Notes: generated by a model from the sequence alone, not told the origin. A stretch of DNA of 25,658 nt from JAYUDN01 sp043739785 (GCA_043739785.1 JAYUDN010000031.1:1-25658), one strand, 5' to 3'; positions 1 through 10,556 are shown, counted from the stretch's first letter. Translations and numbers: made by a program.

Positions 1-128
1 GGTCTACTACACTTTGGTCTGTTTTGGGAGGTATGACCAGCTCACTTATTTATATTTATGGTTTATGGTACTTCCTTTTTGGAGGTACGATTTGCATAGG
101 TATATTGGTATTGGTTTCTTTTGGGTAG
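1..128 (+). CDS. C-terminal end of a polytopic membrane protein (partial)
   Basis: The reading frame beginning at base 3 is open from the window edge to a TAG at 126-128, giving about 41 residues. The peptide is strongly hydrophobic with small and aromatic residues (GGMTSSLIYIYGLWYFLFGG, then an Ile/Leu/Val run), as expected of the last one or two transmembrane helices of an integral membrane protein. The other two forward frames are less protein-like. The start and most of the gene lie upstream, so the family cannot be named. It could be a transporter or a multi-pass assembly protein. I see no clear terminator immediately after the stop. Confidence 0.5.
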   Translation, partial: STTLWSVLGGMTSSLIYIYGLWYFLFGGTICIGILVLVSFG

Positions 129-250
129 AGACATATAGGTGTATCTGCCTAAGAGTATGTTGTTGGGTGAAGTCCAGCGTGTTATGGAGTAGACATATAT
201 ATTAAATCATATTTATATAGTTTTGTCAAATATATTGATACGATTTTATG

Positions 251-287
251 AAAAAAGAGGATTTTATCGAAGTAATTGAATCCTCTT
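251..287 (-). terminator. Rho-independent terminator of the 317-844 gene
   Basis: Read on the minus strand, arms AAGAGGATT (279-287) and AATCCTCTT (255-263) form a 9-bp stem with a 15-nt loop, followed by a T run (251-256). It lies 30 nt past the TAG of the minus-strand membrane protein gene. This supports that gene as real and argues against the overlapping plus-strand frame starting at 248. Confidence 0.75.
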
Positions 288-316
288 CACCAGATATATC
301 CACCATGTCACCAGGG

Positions 317-844
317 CTAGACTCGTATCTTCTTGATCGTTTCACCATATCGCTCGTTCTTCGTGGTGATATTTTTATTGTTGAATACGAGAGCTCCGGT
401 GAGAAGAATCCACCCAAGAAGGGCGAAGTAGAGGTCAGCATTAAAAGAAACCGTCTCGATCACGACGGCCTGTGTGCCGAGTGAGGAAAGAGAAATCCCA
501 GATTGAGTCGTAGTATTTGTCGGGACAGAGGTAATCACTGGTGCCTTATCTTCTACGAACCACCACCCGAGGATGATCATGATGACTCAGAGTGTGACAT
601 TCGTCCATTTCCATATTTTTCTTCGGAAGATGCCTGGATCGAAGATAGCTCGGATGAGCCCAATCAGTGGGAAAATAAAGAGGATATACACGAGCTCTTT
701 CGGAAGAGAGAACTGCACGATGAGGACATCATACTGGACGGCAAGAGCAAGAACAAGAAGCGTGAGGAGTGCAAAAACAGCGCGGATCAGACGAATAGTT
801 GTATCAGAAGGCTTTGCCTGAAGGGTTTGGATAAATTTCATCAT
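317..844 (-). CDS. Small integral membrane protein, unknown function
   Basis: With TGA as Gly this frame gives 175 aa from the ATG pair at 844/841 and ends at TAG 317-319. One in-frame TGA lies at 587-589. Hydrophobic stretches sit at about residues 20-45, 50-68, 84-97 and 137-154, suggesting four transmembrane helices. A Thr/Ser-rich loop (about 104-130) lies between helices 3 and 4, and the tail is basic. An upstream TTG at 895 would add 17 residues, but the tandem ATGs look better. It is divergent from ftsK and ends in its own terminator. I do not recognise the family. The opposite strand is also open over much of this interval, but its protein is an acidic, Asp/Glu/Ser-rich mirror of these helices. 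Confidence 0.72.
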
Positions 845-1052
845 ACGAAAGATATAAGATAGTGAAGAGGATAGGGAAAAGGTGAAAAAAATCAAGATTC
901 AATTGAATGTTTACTGTTCTGAGTTTTCGGTGGAGAGTTTTTAAAAAAATGAAATACTCCCCTAAAATACATTTTTTCATAAAAATCCCTCAATAATCTT
1001 GGTACCGAACTGGAAAAAGAAAACAGAAAACTGGCAACTCCCATCCTTCAAC

Positions 1053-1080
1053 TTGCAACTCATACCCTTTTCTCTATAAT
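1053..1080 (+). promoter_or_regulatory. Sigma-70-type promoter of ftsK
   Basis: TTGCAA at 1053-1058, a 16-nt spacer, and a perfect TATAAT at 1075-1080. The ftsK ATG starts at 1092, so transcription should begin only about 5 nt upstream, leaving no room for a Shine-Dalgarno sequence. Confidence 0.7.
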
Positions 1081-1091
1081 TCTCGCATATT

Positions 1092-3260
1092 ATGGCAAAA
1101 CGGAAATCTTCACATCATACCTCGTTCCTCGGGACTGTCGAGTTTCAAAATATCGTCGCTTCAGGATTGCTTCTCGGACTCGCTATCCTCATGTTTCTCT
1201 CCACTCGAGAGGCATCGACGGTAGGGAAGTACCTCGCGAGCGTCGGACTCTTTCTTTTCGGTGAGGGATATCGATATATCTTTTCACCGATTGTCGGAAT
1301 CCTCGGCCTGATGATCGCGGTCAAGAAAGCAAATTGGTCGGTATGACGACTCGTCGGACTCATCCTTTTTTTTGTATCCGTGACCTCTATCATTGGATTT
1401 CAAAACGGAAATATTGAATGAATTTTTGATCTTCACAAAGAAGCAGGACCCCTTATCGGAAAGACCGCAGCAATAATCCTTTTTATTTTTTTATTTTTTA
1501 CTTCGCTCTATTTAACTCTACGGATTTCTTATCGGACGATGCTTTCTCGAGTACGCGAATCTATACCATCCATGAATCGTGTCAAGGAGTCCTTTCGAGA
1601 CGAAGAAGACATGCCGAAGCGAACTCCCAAGTGAGAAAGTGAATACAAGCGAAAGGCGGAAGCACTCGAAGAAAAACTCGCCACCATCCAGAAGGCTCGA
1701 GGAAAACAAGAGGAGAAAAAACCACTCTCGGGAAAAGCCATCATCGAAAATGCAATCGGATCCCTCACGAAAAAGGTCCCCATCGAAACTCGCGAAGGAA
1801 AAACCATCGAATCGAAATCACCCAAAACCCTACAGTTCGGAAGCTGGGATTTCCCAGGAGTCAACCTCCTCAATACGATCACGCATAAGAATCTCGTCAG
1901 TGCGAGTGAGATCGAAGAGAAATCCATCCTGATCCAGAAGACCCTGCTCCAGTTCGGGCTCGATGTCGAAATGGAGGGAGAAAGCGTCGGTCCGACGGTC
2001 ATCCAGTACCGACTCCGACCGGCTGAAGGAGTACGCCTTTCGAAGATCGAGAACCTGAAGAAAGACCTCACTCTCGCCCTCAAGGCCAAAAGTATCCGTA
2101 TCCAAGCACCGATTCCAGGCCTCGGCCTCGTCGGGATCGAAGTCCCGAATGAGAAACGTGATATCGTCGGTATCAAGGAACTCCTCGAAAACAAAGCCTT
2201 TACTCAGCATAAATCCAAGCTCGCGCTCGCGATCGGAAAAGATATCAATGGTGACTTCATCGTCGGAGACCTCGCGAAGATGCCCCACCTCCTCATCGCG
2301 GGACAAACATGATCCGGGAAATCTGTCGGGATGAATGGATTCCTCCTCTCGCTTCTCTACAAAAATACTCCTTCCGAACTTCGTATGATTATGGTCGATC
2401 CGAAGCAGGTCGAGCTCGGTATCTACGATGGAATCCCTCACCTCCTCACTCCTGTTATCAACAGCCCCGATAAAGCCCTCAATGCGCTCAAATGGGGAGT
2501 TGCTGAGATGGAAAGACGCTATACCACGCTGAAGCCACTTCGCGTTCGTAACCTCGAAGAGTACAATGAAAAAGTCTGACCGAAAGATCAGATGCCCGTC
2601 ATTGTCATCGTCATCGATGAGCTCGCCGACCTCATGATGAGTGGGAATAAAAAAGAAGTCGAGTCAGCCATCACTCGTATCGCTCAGAAGGCTCGTGCCG
2701 TGGGACTCCACCTCATCGTCGCCACTCAGCGACCATCCGTCGATGTGGTCACGGGACTTATCAAGGCCAATATCCCTTCTCGCGCAGCCTTTACCGTCGC
2801 TTCTCAAGTCGACTCTCGTACCATCCTCGATCAGATCGGAGCCGAGGATCTCCTGAGTCGTGGGGATATGCTCTACTTCCCGACTGGAGCCATGGCGAGT
2901 ACCCGTATCCAGGGAGTCCTGGTCGAAACAGAAGAAGTCGAACGAGTGGTGAATCATATCAAGCGGACGATAGATCCAGCCATGCTTGAGGAAATCTACG
3001 ATCACTCGATCATCGAGTGAGATCGTGGCAACTGGGAATGAGGTGTCGGTGGCGGGGGAGCGGGAGGATTCGAAGAAGATCCCAAGATTATCGATGAAGC
3101 TATTGCACTCGTGAGATCAAGTGGCAAGTGTAGTACATCGATGCTGCAGCGACACCTACGACTTGGCTACGCTCGTGCCGCTCGAGTCGTCGAAATCCTC
3201 GAAAATATGGGCATCGTCAGTCCTGCTGATGGTTCTAAGCCGAGGGATGTGATCGGGTAA
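1092..3260 (+). CDS. ftsK: DNA translocase FtsK/SpoIIIE
   Basis: A 722-aa protein with stop TAA 3258-3260. FtsK/SpoIIIE is a membrane-anchored ATPase that pumps chromosomal DNA through the division septum. About four N-terminal hydrophobic segments (residues 20-135) are followed by a charged linker, then the alpha/beta motor domain. Walker A is GQTGSGKS near residues 404-411, with its middle Gly (407) encoded by TGA at 2310. Walker B is VIVIVIDELADLM near 505. TQRPS and an IPSRAAF motif follow. A C-terminal winged-helix gamma-like domain (about 660-722) matches the DNA-orienting domain of FtsK. Seven in-frame TGA codons are read as Gly (1344, 1419, 1632, 2310, 2577, 3018, 3039). The linker is short compared with E. 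coli FtsK, closer to SpoIIIE. A near-leaderless promoter precedes it. Only 3 nt separate its stop from the convergent neighbour. Confidence 0.96.
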
Positions 3261-3263
3261 GAA

Positions 3264-4133
3264 TTATTGTGGTGATTCTCAGTCTAATATTCTGATTGCC
3301 CTTTCAATAGCTCTAAACATTTCGTTAGTAGCTTTAACAGATTCCTGAGAAACAACATCAAGATATAATCATCACTTGAGGGTGGGATCTTGTCTATTTA
3401 TTATTGATTCAATTGCTCGAGATGCAAATGGAATGAAGTTATCAAATAACTCTCTGGCAATTCTATCATATCAATATGTGGACATTCGTGACCAAAATTT
3501 TTCAACTTCAAAACAATGAAATTGAGTATAAATAATATTAAACCAGTCAGGAAAATCTATATCTGAATCTTCAGGGCTTTCAAGAAATAACCAACTTGGA
3601 ATATTGTTAAGTGCAGCATAGGTAAATACAATTCAAAGACGAATTTCCTTATCAACCTTATAAAAATACTTAGTTTTACGTATATGTTTATAGGCAAAAT
3701 ATAGAGGTATAAGATGGTTCCATCAGGAATGAGCTGCTCACTCTTGACGGTATCAATGAGACTTTAATTTTTCACTAAAATCATTCATAAGTTCTGCAGA
3801 TTTCTGAATTACTCATGAATTTCATAATTTTCTCTCATGTTGTTTCGTACGACTCATTGTCTTTTTTTGTTTTCACATAGCGATAAGTGCCATAAGCTTA
3901 TCATCACCAAAAAGCTCTTGTTTAAATCATTTAATACTTAAAAATACTCTTCCCTTGGTATCTGTATGAATAATTCTATTTTCTCATCACTGAAATGGAA
4001 TCTCAAATAGTGCTATATCTATAAGATCTGAATAGGTGTGAAACTTAATGAATAATTCAGTTTCTCTCCGAATAGGATCTCAGTCTACTGATCCAGGATA
4101 TACTCATAATCTATCACTTATTGATTTTTTCAT
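3264..4133 (-). CDS. Hypothetical protein with extreme TGA-glycine use
   Basis: A 289-aa frame visible only under code 25. ATG is at 4133, immediately preceded in frame by a stop, and the end is TAA 3264-3266. By my count 16 of 19 glycines are TGA, unlike flanking ftsK and map. The protein is soluble-looking: a charged N-terminal part (1-95), then a helical region with HSGWNHLIPLYFAYKHIRK near residue 136-155 and an aromatic stretch (SWLFLESPEDSDIDFPDWFN, then FEVEKFWSRM). No signal peptide or clear membrane helix is seen. I do not recognise the family. It is AT-rich relative to its neighbours and sits as a single gene between two housekeeping genes, which suggests a laterally acquired cargo gene. 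It is convergent with ftsK and divergent from map. Confidence 0.78.
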
Positions 4134-4250
4134 TTATATTAAATATAATTTGTCAATATTTGCATATTATGCATATTTTCCTATACTGCAAATATATTTT
4201 TAGAAAAAATCGTTTCCGCTATCCTTTTTATACCGCAACCCACGTCACGT

Positions 4251-5039
4251 ATGAGTAAAATCCGCATAAAAACCCCTGAACAAATAGCCGGAATCCGAAA
4301 GGCGAGTGCTCTCACTGCCGCAGTCCTCGATATGATAGGCGCTTATGTAAAGCCGGGTATTTCGACAGAAGAGCTCGATACTATTATGAATACGTTCATC
4401 CTCTCGAAAGGGGGGAAATCCGCGTGTATTGACTACCTCGGTAATAACAAGTGGGGTAAAGGGAAGGGGTCGTATACTCGATATACCTGTATCTCGCTCA
4501 ACGATGTCATCTGTCACGGACTCCCGAGAAAGGATGAAATCCTCAAGGAGTGAGATATCCTCAATATCGATGTCACCACCATCCTCGATGGATATATCGG
4601 TGATGCCTCTCGTATGTATGCCGTGGGAAGTATATTAGAAAAAGCGAAACAAGTAGTCGACGTTGCAAGAAAGTGTCTCGAAGTCGGATTTTCTGAAGTA
4701 CGTCCTGGGAATTTTTTCTGAAATATCGGTTTTGCGATTGCGGCCTATGCCGAATCTAAATGATGTTCGGTGGTACGAGAGTATACGGGACATGGCACAG
4801 GTGTCGAATTCCATGAAGAACCGTATGTGTACCACAAGGCACCGAAAAATAGCGGACCCAAGATGCAGGCGGGAATGATATTCACCATCGAGCCGATGAT
4901 CAATGCTGGGAAGTTCGCGACTAAGCTCGCTCCTGATGGATGGACGGTCCTTACGAAGGATGGATCCCTCTCAGCTCAATGGGAACACACGATCCTCGTC
5001 ACGGAAAAGGGGGGGGAAATACTTACAGTTACAAAATAG
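4251..5039 (+). CDS. map: Methionine aminopeptidase, type I
   Basis: A 262-aa protein that removes N-terminal Met from nascent proteins using a dinuclear metal centre. All five expected ligands are visible: D107 (NIDVTT), D118 (GDASRM), H181 (TGHGTG), E214 (TIEPM) and E245 (QWEHT). The substrate-binding H89 lies in VICHGLP. Three TGA codons are read as Gly, at 4551, 4731 and 4761; without them the gene breaks into fragments. Length is typical for the short bacterial type I enzyme without an SH3-binding zinc extension. The loop around residues 61-78 (GNNKWGKGKGSYTRYTCIS) is Gly/Lys-rich and a few residues longer than the usual form. A possible -10 (TATACC, 4229-4234) precedes the ATG and no Shine-Dalgarno is seen. 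It is convergent with the next gene. Confidence 0.96.
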
Positions 5040-5136
5040 TTCTAGAGTGAAGTATATACTGAAAAACAAAGCCAATTCACTGTACAGACAAATTACTAGC
5101 AGCACAACGAGCTCATATGGTGATATTTCAAACGTT

Positions 5137-8100
5137 CTAGAGCGCTGATACACTATTTTTCCGGTCGATTTTATTCCAGAGATGGACCTTGCCGGTACAT
5201 GCGCTCCAGAGGACCTGTATACTGAGAAAATACATCATCCATTTATAGAAAAATCTTTGGATTGGGAAGTAGGCGAGGAGCGACATTTTCTCATCCTTTT
5301 CCATCCATACGGCCATCCATCAGACGATCATATCAAGTGTGATAAAGATACATCCATAAGCAACGATATGCTCTATCACATCAAGATATTGGATACTACC
5401 ATAGGTAAGATAATTCATCAGAGCAAAGAGAAGAGATCCTACTACCGAAATGTCGATAATCGGTGAAAAAAGAGGGAAGAGCAACTGGAAAATAATCATC
5501 TGAGGAAATACGAGCCACCTCAGGCTCGGACTAACTCGACGGTCACTCAGAATATCGATATGTTTATATGAGACTTGGAGCACTCCGAAACTCCATCGAA
5601 ATCGTTGCTTCAGTAGGCTTCGTATAGTTTCAGGAGCCTCAGTATAAGCATAGGCTGATTCCTCGTGGAGGATACGATATCCGAGTCTCAAGATAGAAAA
5701 CGTAAGGTCACTATCCTCAGCGAGCGTATCTCCTGAAAATCCACCAACGCGTTCGACAGACTCTCTCCTCCAGGCACCGACGGCACCGGGAACGACCGTA
5801 ATAGCATTGAGTACATCGAAGGCTCGACGATCAAGATTCTGGTTCGTGACATACTCAACCGCCTGAAGCTTCGTAATGAGGTTATGTCGATTCCCGACTT
5901 TTACATTTCCTGCTACTGCTCCTACACTTTGATCAGAGAAGTGTCGAACGAGTCGACTCATGGTAAGTGGATGAAAGAGCGTATCCGCATCGATAATGAT
6001 AATGATATCACTATCGGAGCGACTGATCCCATAGTTGATAGCTTCGCCCTTTCCGGCATTGGATTTCGTAAAGACTTGGATATTTTGATATTTTAGTGAC
6101 GTATCTTGGGAATTCTTGAGTGTAAGATCCGTGGATCCATCATCGACCACCACTACAGAAAAATTTTGATATGCACCTTTCATCACACTTTCTATCGTTT
6201 TTTGTATGACTTTTTCTTCGTTGTAGGCGGGTATGATGATAGTGACGGAAGGTTTATACTGAGGATCAAAATACGATTTTTTACGAAAGAAATAGTGCAC
6301 CACCGCAAAAGTAGTCACAAGAAAAAAACGAAATAATCCGAGAATCAAACCGAAGATAAATACTATATACACCACCCAACTGAAGAAGTAGATAAAGGTA
6401 AAAATAAGGTGATCACTCCACTGAAGCGAGCTATCGATTCCACTTACCTTTGGCATCAGATGATCCGATGGAATACCCAGGAGAGTATTGAGTGCTACGA
6501 TGGTATACCCGGCATTTCGCAGTGTATCGATCAGGCCGGGGAGAGCAGCAACCGTCTCGCTCCGATCTCCACCACCATCGTGGAGGAGGACGATATTTCA
6601 TCGACCATTATCTGCCTGAGTCAGGGTATTTTGGATAATCTTATCAACGCCTGGTTTTTGCCAATCAGAGGGATCGATCTTCATCCCGACGGTCACATAT
6701 CAGAGGCTATTGGATTTGAGAAGTGGTGCTACTTGATCAGGACTCTCGGGTTCTACATCTTCTCCATACGGGGGTCGAAAGAGGATAGTATCATGTCAGA
6801 GTATGCTCTGGATGAGACGCTCGGTAATATCAAATTCGAGATCCGTTCGAATACTACTCGATGCTGAAATATCTGGATGGGTAAAGGTATGATTTCCGAT
6901 AAGATGACCCTCATTATAAGCACGCTTGAGTATATCTGGATGCATTTCTGCATTTTCCCCCACGATAAAAAAAGTGGCTGGTACCTTTTTTTCTTTGAGA
7001 ATATCGAGTATTTGTGGCGTATAGGTCGGATCTGGACCGTCATCGAAGGTGAGGCTTATAACTTTCCCACTTCCCGCAGCATAACGAGTAATCTGGTAGG
7101 GAAGGGGATTTTTTGAGATAAACTCGTTGCTAATATGGTTATCGAGATAGGTCATACTTCGAACCCCTTCAGAAGGAGCTCCAGAGACTCTATAGATTTC
7201 ACCAGATCCCTCATAGTCGATACCGTATCAAGCGGAGAAGCTCTCAAGCGCAGATGGTTTGATATTTTCTTCGAGTTGATTTCTAGAAAGCAGTTTCCAG
7301 AAAGAAGGATCTTCCGATCCGAGTCGCCAAAGGATAATATTATCAACTCCAGCTTTGCTCGCTTCGATAATCTCATTATAAGCGGTCACCGCATCGAGAT
7401 ACCAGACCTGATGCTCTATATCAGCATCATCGTAGTACGTAAAGTGTGGATTCATAGACACCGGATCAAACTCCATCGTGGCATCAGACTCTCGAAGGAG
7501 TGTATTGGCCTCTTCGAAAGTCACCGCCTGTCCATTTTTTCATTTTTCCCAATCATACCCGTAGTTTCCTATGGCAAGGGAGAGTTTTTCTTTTGGGATT
7601 TTTGCTATGATAGCCTTGAGATTTTTCAGGAACCACGCCTCACTCGCGATCGGTCCAGGATTGTTATTCATCCAGTGTTCATCATAGGCCATGACGACCA
7701 CAGTATCAACAAAAGAAGCTATTTTTGGATAGTCATACGAGTCATTATCAAAGGGAACATTTACGAGCACTTTCAGATTTGAGGGATGAAACTTCAGAGA
7801 AAGTTCCTGGAGAAAGTCATAATAGAGAGGAAATGTAGCGGTATCGAGGTTTTCGAAGTCGATATTGACTCCATCGAGCTTATATAAATCCACAAACTCA
7901 AATAAAGCATCGATGAGTCCAAATCGACTCTCTGGAGTAGCAAGAATTCGGTGAAGTTTTTCTGTGTTCCATGCATCTCCTCTTTCATCATAGTTATTGA
8001 TGAGGGGGATAACTTCTATATTAACATTCCTTTTTGCGATGAGAGCGAGCGTTTGTTGGAATTTAAGAGGATTTGTAAGCGCGATCCCGGTATCAGTCAG

Positions 8101-8499
8101 CGTGAGCTCCTCAGGAATCAGTGTCTCTATCTTCGAAAGATTTTGTTTGAGAGAATACCGACTTCCATCGTCCCACTCAACGGCATAGGCAGAAAGATTT
8201 ATAGTTTGAGAAAATTCTGGCGCAACTGCTGCTGGAGTCTCATTTTTTGTAACGATTTTGAGTTCTGTTTTCTGCGCATCGATCGCTTGTCGTAGGGGAC
8301 TTTTATGGAAAAAATGAGTATCTACCGATCTTCGAAATACATCTGGAAGGGGAAGAATCGGCTGGAGAACAATACTCAGAAGAAAAATACTAACAAAAAG
8401 AACAATAATAAAAAAGAGAAGCCTCAAGAAATGATGACCAATCTGAGCACGTCGACCACTTGGGTCATAAAAAACAGGTTTTGTAAGTTGGGGTTTCAT
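5137..8499 (-). CDS. Trifunctional fusion: GH18-like hydrolase, NodB polysaccharide deacetylase, processive GT2 synthase
   Basis: One 1120-aa frame under code 25 (TAG 5137-5139). Layout: membrane anchor (about 23-47); GH18-like barrel with the active-site motif DGVNIDFE (209-216, catalytic Glu 216) and MAYDEH (270-275); NodB/CE4 deacetylase with TFDDGPD (484-490; D486, D487), metal histidines H537 and H541 (NHTFTH), RPPYG (575-579) and LHDGGG (639-644); two transmembrane segments (about 697-735); family 2 glycosyltransferase with DDG (786-788), DAD (837-839), ED (928-929) and QRFRW (965-969), the signature of processive synthases such as PgaC, NodC and hyaluronan synthase; then several C-terminal membrane helices. 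Four internal TGA codons (7540, 7228, 6796, 5320) join the domains, and others are used in between. Inference: it polymerises a hexosamine-type glycan at the membrane, exports it, and trims and deacetylates it outside, combining PgaB-like and PgaC-like roles in one chain. The glycan is not determined by sequence. Confidence 0.93.
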
Positions 8500-8668
8500 A
8501 TTTTTTATAATACTTCTAATTTTTATTTTGTAAATCTATATCTATCAAATTTCAAGACGAAAATACCTCATTGTGTGAGAATAGATTTTTCTTCTCGTAG
8601 TATCATACAATCAACTTTTGCTCGAATCTAGAAAGATATCCTCTTTAGAAGTAGATGGTAACCAGAAA

Positions 8669-9160
8669 CTATCGAGAAGTAAGCGATGCCAGATGTTTCG
8701 CTTTCATGCTCTCATACTCGACATAGGTCAGCCAAGAGACGATCATATCGATAATCACCAGACCGATCATCCATACGGAATGCGAATGAAGATAGAGATA
8801 GATCTGGTAAAAGGTAAAAAAGGAAAATACAAAGATAGCAAATGGGTAGACCCAATAATTTTTTCTTAAAACATTGTACACAATGAAGAACTTGATCACT
8901 CCATGTGAGAGGAAATAGAAGGCTATGAAGTGCTGAGTAGAAATCGTGAGTCACTGAAGCGTATGCATCAAAAATCAGTTTATAACCACATGGTGTTGGA
9001 GGAGAAGCTCTTCCTGAAGGTATGGTCACACGAGGTTATAGAGGGCTCCTCGAGAGAGAAAAAGCGTCATACCTCCGATAAAAAGCTGGACCACTCATTC
9101 GATCCCCTTGATTACAATCATGGTGATAAAGAGTCGATGTGATGATGTGAGAAAATTCAT
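8669..9160 (-). CDS. DUF2127-like membrane protein
   Basis: A 163-aa frame from ATG 9160 to TAG 8669. It opens with SSHRLFITMIVIKGIEGVVQ and continues to HFIAFYFLSHGVIKFFIVY, YPFAIFVFSFFTFYQIYLY and a final VSWLTYVEYESMK. This order of motifs (an early K-G-x-x-G helix, an H-G-x-x-K helix, a YP...YQ-Y helix, then a W-L-x-x-E-Y end) matches my recollection of the DUF2127/COG3305 family of four-helix membrane proteins of unknown role. Four TGA codons are read as Gly (8951, 8975, 9026, 9095), so only the C-terminal half is open in the standard code. It lies upstream of the fusion gene on the same strand, 169 nt away. Function is unknown. Family assignment is from motif memory, not a search. Confidence 0.82.
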
Positions 9161-9574
9161 AGTCTAAATATTTACTCGCGGAGTATACATAATATTTGAC
9201 TGAAAACAAGTAAGCTGTACAACGAAAATATATTCACTCCAAAACCAGTACACGACCTATCGAAGTTGCTTCAGTAAGTTCCAGTATTTTTTCTCATCAT
9301 CTTGCAAAATTCGGTCATATACCCTGAATAATAGTTAAAGTTTTTACTCCTGTATAATTTGATACAAGCACTACATATGAGAAATAATATCAGATACAAT
9401 GAAAATGTAACGAGAAAAAATACCTTGCAAGCAGAGGCTCAGTCATACTTTATCGACTCATCTTGAAATCTGAAATAAATATTTGCATTGTTCCGTTGCA
9501 GAATCAAGTTTACATTTAAAAATCTTTTCAGTCATCATAGTTCTTCTGATTCTCTCGCGTAAGCGAGAGAATTT
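9161..9574. other. Gene-poor stretch between the DUF2127 gene and the IS element
   Basis: No gene I can support. A minus-strand code-25 frame of 136 aa (9036-9446) has plausible composition, including a stretch TLTIIQGIGPNFARGG, but it runs 125 nt into the start of the DUF2127 gene in another frame and has no recognisable family. It may be the remnant of a gene truncated near the IS insertion. The transposase frame also stays open through here to a TAA at 9172, reading non-conserved sequence. Confidence 0.4.
9551..9570. repeat. Perfect hairpin beside the left IS end
   Basis: TCTCTCGC, loop GTAA, GCGAGAGA: an 8-bp perfect stem, extendable by A-T pairs to about 10 bp. No T tract follows on either strand, so it is not a classical terminator. 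It lies 5 nt outside the TGTAAT end of the IS. Confidence 0.7.
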
Positions 9575-10518
9575 TGTAATAGAGAATATCCAAGCTTTTC
9601 ATGAGGCGTCATATTCATCATATTATACACGCCATGAGGTCTATGGTAGTTATAGAAGTCAGTAAAGAGTTTGAGCTTATATCTGTATTCATGAATATCA
9701 ATGAAGAGTGAGTATTCTCACATATGTTTCCAAAGTGTACCGTGGTATCTTTCCACCTTTCCATTATGTTCAGGGGTATAGGGCGGATTCTTCTTATGTT
9801 CAATACCGAGTTTCGTAAGAAATTCTGTGAATTATTTTCCAAACTCACTTCAGCAGTCAGTACGAATCACTTGAATTCTTGTAGCATTGTATGGCACGGT
9901 ACTTAGAAGATTCCAAACAAACTCCATACTTGATCTCACGCAATGTTCTGAATGTATCCGAGAAACAATGAATCTACTACAATCATCAATAGCATCATAT
10001 TGAACTTCAGGTCTTGTTCTTCAGAAAGGAAAGCATACATCAAGTTGTACTTCTTGTCCTGGTACTTCAAGAGAATATCTCTTCAAGCTCTTTCTTCTCA
10101 CATATTCTGTGTCTCGCGTATAGCGCACTTTGTTTCTCTTGAGGATTCGGTATATGGTAGACTGATCAACTCTTTCTCCTGTAATACTTTCTATTCTCCA
10201 TGAGAGTTCACGAGTTCACCATAGTGGCATTTGTCGTGCGAGAGTACATATTTTTTCTTCCAGATGGAAAGAAGTTTTATTGTATACATCAAATCCCATG
10301 CTTCCATCAGGAAGTCGTATAGGTTTTGGTCAGGGGGGTTTTGGTACTAATCAAGCCTCTCAATACATTCTGTACCGAGCTATCCATTTGGATATTGATT
10401 GTCTGGATACTCAAAAGCTCTCTGCTACTTCCGTAACAGATTTTTTCTTCTCAAGGATATCTCGTACTGCTTGTGTCTTCATAGCAATATACTTGTCACA
10501 TTGGAATCTCGGTCACAT
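9575..10518 (-). pseudogene. IS481-family DDE transposase, interrupted by an in-frame TAA
   Basis: Read under code 25 from ATG 10518 or, more probably, ATG 10482. The N-terminus has a helix-turn-helix (VTEVAESFGVSRQSISKWI) followed by the IS481-like linker GEAGLVPKPPGPK. The RNase-H-like core carries the DDE triad: D in EVQLDVCF, D in RTDCGSEF, and E in EHNGKVERYH. The C-terminal NYHRPHG...MTPHEKLGYSL is typical of the family. A TAA at 9832-9834 falls four residues after GSEF, where homologs usually carry Glu or a similar residue, so one base change from GAA would explain it. TAA is a stop in code 25 too, so this copy should give only the N-terminal two thirds. No natural stop is seen at the 3' end before position 9172. 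Confidence 0.8.
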
Positions 10519-10535
10519 AGGAGAGAAGGATTACA
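9575..10535 (-). mobile_element. IS481-type insertion sequence, boundaries tentative
   Basis: The segment contains one transposase reading frame. Its tentative ends are TGTAAT (9575-9580) and the inverted copy ATTACA (10530-10535), consistent with the TGT start usual for IS481 elements. Only about 6 bp of the ends match and I find no target duplication, so the limits are uncertain. A hairpin with a 4-nt loop sits just outside each end (9551-9570 and 10543-10556). Confidence 0.55.
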
Positions 10536-10542
10536 GGATATA

Positions 10543-10556
10543 TAGGCTAACGCCTA
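10543..10556. repeat. Hairpin beside the right IS end
   Basis: TAGGC, loop TAAC, GCCTA, a 5-bp stem located 7 nt outside the ATTACA end of the IS. It mirrors the arrangement at the left end. Confidence 0.5.

Noticed and set aside
248..862. Plus-strand code-25 frame of about 204 aa opposite the small membrane protein
   Set aside because: Its protein is an acidic, low-complexity mirror of the minus-strand membrane helices, and its first codons lie in the terminator of that minus-strand gene.
6409..7782. Long plus-strand frames (152 and 215 aa) opposite the fusion gene
   Set aside because: They are antisense shadows of the deacetylase and GH18 domains, whose catalytic motifs are intact on the minus strand.
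9036..9446. Minus-strand 136-aa frame with an IQGIGP-like stretch
   Set aside because: It overlaps the start of the DUF2127 gene by 125 nt in another frame and matches no family I know; it may be a gene remnant.
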